Shown piece by piece: positions 1-5,413 of a stretch of 5,413 nucleotides of DNA. Below the pieces are notes generated by a model. It saw nothing but the letters and a program-made list of their open reading frames with translations, had not been told where the DNA came from and searched no databases. Source of the stretch: an uncultured Helicobacteraceae bacterium. Lineage in GTDB: Bacteria; Campylobacterota; Campylobacteria; Campylobacterales; Sulfurimonadaceae. The stretch covers positions 1-5,413 of the forward strand of contig CAIUZU010000001.1 in the NCBI GenBank assembly GCA_903903705.1, read 5' to 3'. The translations under genes and the position numbers were made by a program. The first letter of the stretch is position 1; each line of letters begins with the position of its first letter.

Positions 1-872
1 GCTCTACTCCATATCTAATCTATGGTGGTTTAGAGGGTTTGATAGATAAAAAGATTAAAAAAGCGACACATTCCGATGTATCGGGAATACTCCATGACGG
101 CGGAACTATCATCCGTTCCTCGAGATCTAAGAGGTTTTTTGAGCATGAGTACAGAAAGCAGGCATACGACAACCTCAAAGAGTTTGGCATAACAAAACTT
201 GTTGTACTCGGAGGAGACGGTTCTTTTAGAGCTATGGAGAAATTTAGCTCGGAGTTTGAACTCAATTTTGTAGGAATCCCCTCGACTATAGACAATGATA
301 TTTACGGAACCGATTACTGCTTAGGCGTGGATACCGCTTTAAATGTTATAAGAGATGCACTTGATAAGATTCGAGATACGGCATCATCTTTTAGCCGTGC
401 TTTTTTGGTTGAAGTAATGGGCAGGGATTGCGGATATTTGGCTATTGTCTCCGCTATGATAAGCGGTGCTGAAATTTGCGTTGTGCCTGAAGCTCCGTTT
501 GAGCCAAAAGAACTCACCAAAAGGTTAAAAGACGAAATGCAAAATGGAAGAAACTATATTTTGGCAATTGTTGCAGAGGGCAGTAAAAAGACGACTGAAG
601 TCTTTAATTGGCTTCAAGATGATATAGGTATGGAGACGAGAGTAAGCATACTCGGTCACATCCAAAGAGGCGGAAATCCAACCGTCTATGATAGACTTAT
701 GGCATTTGATTTTACTGTTATTGCAGTTGATCATCTTCTTAAAAACAGCAACTCAAATAAGATTGCGGTTTATAAAAAGGGTGAATTCGGTTTGATAGAC
801 ATAGAAGAGGTTGTATCAAATAAGTATCAGTTGCCAAAGCACTATTTGGATGCCCTTAATTTACTAGATTAG
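1..872 (+). CDS. pfkA: ATP-dependent 6-phosphofructokinase, 5'-truncated by window edge
   Basis: This enzyme phosphorylates fructose 6-phosphate to fructose 1,6-bisphosphate, the committed step of glycolysis, in the cytoplasm. The frame is open from base 3 and shows 290 residues (codon n starts at 3n). E. coli PfkA has 320, so about 30 N-terminal residues, including the first nucleotide-binding loop, lie outside the window. The TTG at 39 is internal, because the preceding residues YLIYGGLEGL already match the family. Motifs seen: GGDGS (210-224), PSTIDND (279-299; catalytic Asp at 291-293), VEVMGR after a conserved Arg, VVPE, and ILGHIQRGG (648-674) with the fructose-6-P-binding His and Arg. 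Gly at the E. coli 104 position and no Lys at position 124 point to ATP, not pyrophosphate, as donor. Position 124 is Ser instead of the usual Gly. Several effector-site basic residues appear changed (see findings). The next gene follows after 71 bases on the same strand. Family assignment is firm; the donor is inferred. Confidence 0.95.
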   Translation, partial: STPYLIYGGLEGLIDKKIKKATHSDVSGILHDGGTIIRSSRSKRFFEHEYRKQAYDNLKEFGITKLVVLGGDGSFRAMEKFSSEFELNFVGIPSTIDNDIYGTDYCLGVDTALNVIRDALDKIRDTASSFSRAFLVEVMGRDCGYLAIVSAMISGAEICVVPEAPFEPKELTKRLKDEMQNGRNYILAIVAEGSKKTTEVFNWLQDDIGMETRVSILGHIQRGGNPTVYDRLMAFDFTVIAVDHLLKNSNSNKIAVYKKGEFGLIDIEEVVSNKYQLPKHYLDALNLLD

Positions 873-894
873 AGCATTTTAGCAGGTAAAATTA

Positions 895-922
895 TTAACA
901 ATAGAGTGAGAGAGTTTATAAA
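895..922 (+). promoter_or_regulatory. Candidate sigma70-type promoter upstream of the pyrophosphorylase fusion gene
   Basis: Within the 71-base gap after pfkA, TTAACA (895-900) and TATAAA (917-922) are separated by 16 bases. Each box differs from the sigma70 consensus at one position. Transcription would start near 929-930, leaving a short leader of about 14 bases that still holds the ribosome binding site AAAGG (934-938). If real, it would let the two downstream genes be expressed independently of pfkA. In an AT-rich genome such matches arise by chance, and epsilonproteobacterial promoters often lack a clear -35 box, so this is only a candidate. No terminator hairpin was found in the gap, so read-through from pfkA is also possible. 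Confidence 0.35.
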
Positions 923-943
923 GATTTACATACAAAGGTTGTT

Positions 944-3451
944 ATGAAAGCAGTAGTTATGGCGGGCGGATTTGGAACAAGAATCCAGCCTTTGACACAT
1001 TCAAGACCAAAACCGATGTTGCCTATAATCAATAGGCCTATGATGCAGCATACTATGATGACACTGCGAGATTTAGGTATCTCTGAGTTTATAGTTTTAC
1101 TCTATTTTAAACCTGAAATTATCCAAAACTACTTTGGAGACGGAAGTGATTTTGGCATAAAGATAACCTATGTAGTTCCCGATGATGATTATGGTACTGC
1201 AGGAGCCGTCAAGCTTGCGCAGGAGCATATCGGAGATGACAATTTTATAGTTATCAGCGGCGATCTTGTTACCGACTTTGATTTTAGGGAGCTTTTTGAA
1301 TTTCATAAACAAAAAAAATCAAAACTCTCCATCGGTCTTACCTCTGTTGAAAACCCTCTTCAATTTGGCGTAGTAATAGCCAATGAAGATAATGTTATAG
1401 AGAAATTTTTGGAAAAACCAAGCTGGGGTGAGGTCTTTAGCGATACCATAAATACAGGTATTTATATAATAGAGCCTGAAATACTTAACTACATTCCAAA
1501 TAGCGAAAATTTTGACTTTGCCAAAAATCTCTTTCCTATGCTTATGAGCAGAGGCGTTGCGCTAATGGGATATAACTTGGAAGGTTACTGGAGAGATGTC
1601 GGAAATCCTGAGAGCTACCGTGAAGTGTATGATGATATTTTAAACTCAAAAGTAAATTTTAAAATTTCCGGTGTAAAAAAAGAGTATCCGGAAGGCGTTT
1701 TATACAGCGATGAAGAGTATACATTAAACTCTTCTATTAAAATTTTAGGAACAGTAGTTTTAGGCAGAGGCGTAAAGATAAAAGAGGGCGTTAAGTTAAA
1801 CAATGTCGTCATTGCGGACAACGTAGCAATAGCAAGCGGTTGTACCATCTCAAACAGCGTTATCTGGGAAGATGTAAAAATCAAAAAAAATGTAAAACTT
1901 GATAATGCCGTCATCTGCAATAATAATATAATCGACAAAAATGTAACGGCAAAAGCAGGGCTAATTCTTGCTGAGGGATGTGAAGTCGGGGAACTTTCCA
2001 CTTTTGAACATGACGTAACTATCTGGCCTGATAAAAAGATAGAGCCGGCTTCCATCGTTAGTCACAACCTTGTCTGGGGAAGCAGATATAAAAATTCTAT
2101 CTTTGAAAACGGAACGGTATCTGGCAAAAGTAATGTCGAACTCTCATGTGAAATGGCTACAAAACTTGCAGAAGCGTTTGCGGCACAACTTCCGGTTGGA
2201 ACAAAAGTAGTTGTCGGAAGAGATCATAATAAAAGTTCAAGAATGATAAAAAGAGCATTTTTAGGAGGTCTCTTATCTGCCGGTATTGATGTACTTGACT
2301 TAAAAAGTACGCCTCCTTCAGTTTTAAGGTATACACTTGCAAATAACCCTGACCTTTTTGGCGGTGCACATTTTAAACAAAATGTTTTTAACCCTACAGA
2401 CTCTGAAATCACTCTTTTTAATGAAGAGGCGATTCGCATCGACTCAAACAGTGCTAAAAATATTGAAAAAGCATTTTTTACGGAAAAGTTCAGAAGAGTC
2501 GACTTTTCACGAATTGGAGAGATTAAAGAGACTCTGCATCATCAAGAGTGCCATAGCTATAAATCTGCGGTAGAGGGCAAGATAGACCAAAACATCATAA
2601 AATGCAGTGCATTTAAGGTTGCCGTAGATCTCATGCATGGTTCAACAGCAGACATTTTCCCAAATATATTAAACGATATAGGCGTAGAAAATATTATACT
2701 AAATGCATATCATGATGAGCATAAACTCTCAAATTTTTTAGCACTTAAAAAACGCTCCCTAGAGAATGTTTCAAAAATCGTCTCCGGTTTAAACTTTAAT
2801 ATGGGAGTGATGATTTATCCAAATGCACAAGTTATATCTTTAGTAACCGATGATGGTGAAGTTTTGGACATGATAAAAGGACTTTTGGCGGTTCTGCACT
2901 TGCTAAATATGCACTCTAAGGATGAGAGAAAAAAAGTTTTTTTACCGTCATGGGCACCGGATATAGTCTCATTTGAAAACCTTGATATCCAAAGGGGAAG
3001 ATATGCCGACTTTAAAGCAGCAAAATTAAGGGAGTATGCTTTAATAGCAACAGTTGACGGTAATTTTGCATTTACTGATTTTGGTATTTCAAGAGATGCC
3101 ATGTATGCAAGTTTGAAGATTATGGAAATGCTCAGCTGCAGTCATCTCAAGCTTTCAGATATATCAAAAATGATTAAAAATTTTTACTATAAAGAAGAGA
3201 GGATTAGTTGTACGCAGGCACTTAAAGGCAAAATGATGAGAAAATTTTTAGAGGATGCAAAGGGTAAAAAATCATCTTCTGAAGATGGAGTGAAAATCTG
3301 GGAAAATGAAACCGACTGGGTCTTGATGATACCTGATCAATATAATGAGCATTTAAATCTATATATTCAGGCAAGTTCACAGGAGAGCGGGGAAAATCTA
3401 CTTGAGAGCTACACTCAGAAAATTCAAAAATATGCAAAAGAGGTAATGTGA
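944..3451 (+). CDS. Sugar-nucleotide pyrophosphorylase fused to a beta-helix and a degenerate phosphohexomutase domain
   Basis: 835 residues. Start ATG has AAAGG (934-938) five bases upstream, and the protein begins directly with the nucleotide-binding strand. Residues 1-235 form a nucleotidyltransferase that joins an NTP and a sugar 1-phosphate to give an NDP-sugar plus pyrophosphate. Its motifs look intact: GGFGTRIQPLT (8-18) and RPKPMLP (21-27), GTAGA (84-88), SGD with Asp107, EKP (157-159), NTGIY (170-174) and WRDVG (216-220) with the second metal-binding Asp218. Residues about 252-375 are hexapeptide repeats of a left-handed beta-helix. Residues about 385-825 follow the phosphoglucomutase/phosphomannomutase fold through all four subdomains, but the four active-site loops are replaced. 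The architecture and length match the cyanobacterial-type proteins annotated as mannose-1-phosphate guanylyltransferase; a stretch like NIEKAFF...FRRV (506-519) is shared with them as I remember them. Base and sugar specificity (GDP-mannose, UDP- or ADP-glucose) cannot be read from the sequence. The neighbours favour a glucan role. Confidence 0.9.
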   Translation: MKAVVMAGGFGTRIQPLTHSRPKPMLPIINRPMMQHTMMTLRDLGISEFIVLLYFKPEIIQNYFGDGSDFGIKITYVVPDDDYGTAGAVKLAQEHIGDDNFIVISGDLVTDFDFRELFEFHKQKKSKLSIGLTSVENPLQFGVVIANEDNVIEKFLEKPSWGEVFSDTINTGIYIIEPEILNYIPNSENFDFAKNLFPMLMSRGVALMGYNLEGYWRDVGNPESYREVYDDILNSKVNFKISGVKKEYPEGVLYSDEEYTLNSSIKILGTVVLGRGVKIKEGVKLNNVVIADNVAIASGCTISNSVIWEDVKIKKNVKLDNAVICNNNIIDKNVTAKAGLILAEGCEVGELSTFEHDVTIWPDKKIEPASIVSHNLVWGSRYKNSIFENGTVSGKSNVELSCEMATKLAEAFAAQLPVGTKVVVGRDHNKSSRMIKRAFLGGLLSAGIDVLDLKSTPPSVLRYTLANNPDLFGGAHFKQNVFNPTDSEITLFNEEAIRIDSNSAKNIEKAFFTEKFRRVDFSRIGEIKETLHHQECHSYKSAVEGKIDQNIIKCSAFKVAVDLMHGSTADIFPNILNDIGVENIILNAYHDEHKLSNFLALKKRSLENVSKIVSGLNFNMGVMIYPNAQVISLVTDDGEVLDMIKGLLAVLHLLNMHSKDERKKVFLPSWAPDIVSFENLDIQRGRYADFKAAKLREYALIATVDGNFAFTDFGISRDAMYASLKIMEMLSCSHLKLSDISKMIKNFYYKEERISCTQALKGKMMRKFLEDAKGKKSSSEDGVKIWENETDWVLMIPDQYNEHLNLYIQASSQESGENLLESYTQKIQKYAKEVM
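3438..3451 (+). promoter_or_regulatory. Ribosome binding site and GTGA stop/start overlap (translational coupling)
   Basis: AAGAGG (3438-3443) lies four bases before GTG (3448-3450), and the TGA stop of the upstream gene (3449-3451) overlaps that start. In the GH57 frame there is a stop at 3403-3405 and no ATG, GTG or TTG between it and 3448. The next in-frame ATG (3472) would cut into the catalytic H-M-H-Q-P motif. GTG at 3448 is therefore the only workable start. The arrangement implies that ribosomes finishing the upstream gene re-initiate here, giving coordinated production of the two proteins. Confidence 0.8.
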
Positions 3452-5413
3452 ATCTAAGTTTTATATGGCACATGCATCAGCCAGACTACCGAGACGAATC
3501 CGGCATTATGCAGATGCCGTGGGTCTTTTTACATGCTATAAAAGATTACTATGATATGCCATGGATGCTAGAGCGACATAGTGGACTTAAAGCTACTTTC
3601 AATATAACGCCGCCTCTTATACGGCAGTTAAAACTTTATTATGAAAATCCGCAAAATAGTGATAAATTCTTTAATCTCTGGCTAGAAGATATAAGCTCTT
3701 TAAACATGGCGGAATATAGTTGGATAATAAAAATCTGCAAAAGCAGTTCATACGATACGGTTGTCTCTAAGATGCCTTCATATGATGAGCTTTACAAAAA
3801 AGAGAGCTATACTAATCAGGAATTTCTTGATCTTGAGGTTCTTTTTGTGCTCTCATGGTGTGGAGTTTACCTTAGAACAAACAATGCTGTCGTAAAAGAG
3901 ATGTTACAAAAAGGCAAAGGTTTTGTTTATGAAGACAAACTATCTCTGCTTCATGAATTAACACATTTTGTACGAGAAATTTTTGATTACTATGTAGAGC
4001 TTAGAGAGAGAGATATTATTTCTATTTCAACGACACCGCTTAACCACCCCATACTTCCGCTTCTGCTCGACATGAACAGTGCAAAAGTGGCAAACCCATC
4101 TACTAATATCCCAAAACATTCTATAAGCTTAAAAGAGGATGCGTTTTTACAGATAGAGAGGGCTAAAGAGCTTTTTGAAGATACTTTTGGATTTCAACCG
4201 GATGGTTTTTGGCCTGCCGAGGGTGCGGTAGATGAAAACAGCGTCGCTTTGCTTAGTGAGTGTGGTGTAAAGTGGATAGCAACGGATCAAGAGATACTTT
4301 TTCGCTCAATCAACTCAAGAGATAAAGCAAATCTATACAAACCATACGATTATAACAATATGTGCATAGCATTTAGAGATCATGAACTTAGTGATCTCAT
4401 AGGTTTTACCTATAGATTTTGGGAGCCAAAGATGGCTGCAAAGAACTTTACGTCGCTTTTGTCATCCATAAACGACTCCCATAGTGACGCCACCGTTTTT
4501 ATTATCTTAGACGGTGAGAATGCTTGGGAATTTTATGATAATAATGCTTTTGATTTTTTTGATGCACTCTATATGAATTTGAACTCTACTCCTTGGTTAA
4601 AAACTCTTCATATGCAGGATGTTTATGGACTTGACAAAAAAAGATTAAACAGACTTGCCGCCGGAAGTTGGATACATGGTGAGTTTAACACTTGGGTAGG
4701 GCATAAAGAGAAAACCCGAGGCTGGGAGTTGATATTTGTCACAAAAAGAGATTATGAACACCATAAAGAGTCTCTTGATGAAGCTACAAAAGCCAAAATT
4801 ACGGAGCATTTTCTAGCCTCTGAGTGTTCGGACTGGTTTTGGTGGTACGGCGATGACCATTTCACTGAATTTGGACTAGAGTTTGATACGCTTTTTAGAT
4901 CTCATCTCATTGCCATCTATAATCTTATGAAAATAGCACCGCCTTTGGATCTATTTGAGCCTATTATCCAAAACAGAAGTTCGGTCGATTTTTGGCTCAA
5001 ACCGCAATCCTACATCTCGCCTGATATAGACGGAAAACACGGATCTTTTTTTGAGTGGATAGGAAGCGGTGTCGTTTGTGAAAATAGAACCTCATCAACC
5101 ATGGATATGCCTAAAGGTCCTGTCAATAAGATATTTTACGGGCAAGACGATGAGTGTATATATTTTGCCTTTGATACCGACATGGAGATAATGAAACGTT
5201 GTAAAATTCTTCGTCTTATTATAGACCCGATTGGCTTTAACGAGGAGATAGATATAGATTTTACTACTCAAAAACTATATTGCCGCAAAAGTGGCGGAAT
5301 CGTTTTTGAAGTTGCGTTTGAAGATTGGCTTGAGATAAAGATAGATGCCAGTTCCATAGAGAGCCAAAAGCTTGATTTTCGTTTTGAACTCTCAAGCGGC
5401 GATGCAGTTATAC
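3448..5413 (+). CDS. Glycoside hydrolase family 57 enzyme, 3'-truncated by window edge
   Basis: Open for 655 codons with no stop before the window ends. GH57 enzymes are retaining alpha-glucan amylases, branching enzymes, 4-alpha-glucanotransferases or amylopullulanases. Motifs in order: HMHQP (residues 8-12), STTPLNHPILPLL (194-206), FWPAE (254-258; Glu258 is the predicted nucleophile, codon 4219-4221), LDGENAWE (354-361; Asp355 is the predicted acid/base, codon 4510-4512), GSWIHGEFNTWVGH (406-419), then DWFWWYGDDH (462-471). The region after about residue 500 has little charge clustering and alternating hydrophobic residues, consistent with the beta-rich C-terminal part seen in longer family members. 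There is no signal peptide, because the catalytic strand begins at residue 3, so the enzyme should act on an intracellular glucan. It overlaps the preceding gene by four bases and is probably co-translated with it. The catalytic residues look intact. Whether it is a hydrolase or a transferase, and its preferred bond, cannot be decided here. Family assignment is firm. Confidence 0.93.
   Translation, partial: MNLSFIWHMHQPDYRDESGIMQMPWVFLHAIKDYYDMPWMLERHSGLKATFNITPPLIRQLKLYYENPQNSDKFFNLWLEDISSLNMAEYSWIIKICKSSSYDTVVSKMPSYDELYKKESYTNQEFLDLEVLFVLSWCGVYLRTNNAVVKEMLQKGKGFVYEDKLSLLHELTHFVREIFDYYVELRERDIISISTTPLNHPILPLLLDMNSAKVANPSTNIPKHSISLKEDAFLQIERAKELFEDTFGFQPDGFWPAEGAVDENSVALLSECGVKWIATDQEILFRSINSRDKANLYKPYDYNNMCIAFRDHELSDLIGFTYRFWEPKMAAKNFTSLLSSINDSHSDATVFIILDGENAWEFYDNNAFDFFDALYMNLNSTPWLKTLHMQDVYGLDKKRLNRLAAGSWIHGEFNTWVGHKEKTRGWELIFVTKRDYEHHKESLDEATKAKITEHFLASECSDWFWWYGDDHFTEFGLEFDTLFRSHLIAIYNLMKIAPPLDLFEPIIQNRSSVDFWLKPQSYISPDIDGKHGSFFEWIGSGVVCENRTSSTMDMPKGPVNKIFYGQDDECIYFAFDTDMEIMKRCKILRLIIDPIGFNEEIDIDFTTQKLYCRKSGGIVFEVAFEDWLEIKIDASSIESQKLDFRFELSSGDAVI

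Noticed and set aside
39..41. TTG at 39 as the start of phosphofructokinase
   Set aside because: In-frame residues upstream of it (YLIYGGLEGL) match the conserved PFK segment, so the true start lies left of the window.
880..900. Imperfect inverted repeat around GGTAAAATTATTAAC as an operator or terminator
   Set aside because: Arms of only four to five matching A/T-rich pairs with no following T-run; easily chance in AT-rich DNA.
1615..2055. 146-codon open frame on the - strand opposite the beta-helix region
   Set aside because: It lies entirely within the strongly supported fusion gene. Its predicted product is low-complexity Ser/Thr/Leu/Phe-rich with no recognisable motif, as expected for the reverse strand of Ile/Val/Lys/Asn-rich repeats.
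1697..2068. The repeat-like stretch as a DNA tandem repeat
   Set aside because: The periodicity is at the protein level (hexapeptide beta-helix rungs); the nucleotide sequence does not repeat.
2815..3102. 95-codon open frame on the - strand inside the phosphohexomutase-like domain
   Set aside because: Shadow of the real + strand gene; no motif and no supporting context.
2096..3451. The C-terminal mutase domain as a decaying pseudogene segment
   Set aside because: The frame is uninterrupted, loop lengths and hydrophobic core pattern match the family, and a translationally coupled gene follows directly. This suggests retention under selection rather than decay.

Overview
The window holds three co-directional genes on the + strand, packed almost without gaps, and all three belong to sugar-phosphate and polysaccharide metabolism. 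The DNA is AT-rich by eye. Codon use is biased to A/T (AAA, TTT, ATA, AGA, GAG/GAA), with AAGG/AGAGG-type ribosome binding sites. Together with a bacterial-type phosphofructokinase next to an NTP-transferase/phosphomutase-like fusion and a GH57 glycosidase, this suggests a free-living Campylobacterota (epsilonproteobacterium) of the Sulfurimonas type. The taxonomic call is an inference from style and gene content; no marker gene is present.

Layout: (1) from the left edge to 872, the 3' nine-tenths of an ATP-type 6-phosphofructokinase, missing about 30 N-terminal residues. (2) 873-943, a 71-base gap with a plausible sigma70-like promoter (TTAACA-N16-TATAAA) and a ribosome binding site. (3) 944-3451, an 835-residue protein with an intact sugar-nucleotide pyrophosphorylase domain, a left-handed beta-helix of hexapeptide repeats, and a full-length phosphohexomutase-fold domain. 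(4) 3448 to the right edge, a GH57 family glycosidase beginning with GTG inside the stop of the previous gene (GTGA overlap) and running off the window.

Functionally the set looks like part of an alpha-glucan or glycogen module. PFK controls hexose-phosphate flow, the pyrophosphorylase would make an activated sugar nucleotide, and the cytoplasmic GH57 enzyme would cleave or rearrange an alpha-glucan. The strongest point of interest is the C-terminal phosphohexomutase domain of the middle gene. It aligns with active enzymes nearly without gaps, yet all four catalytic loops are replaced: phosphoserine, Mg-binding Asp triad, sugar-binding loop and phosphate-binding loop. It is therefore a predicted pseudoenzyme attached to a live nucleotidyltransferase. 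No RNA genes, mobile elements, CRISPR arrays or convincing terminators were seen, and no stretch over 300 bases lacks a gene.
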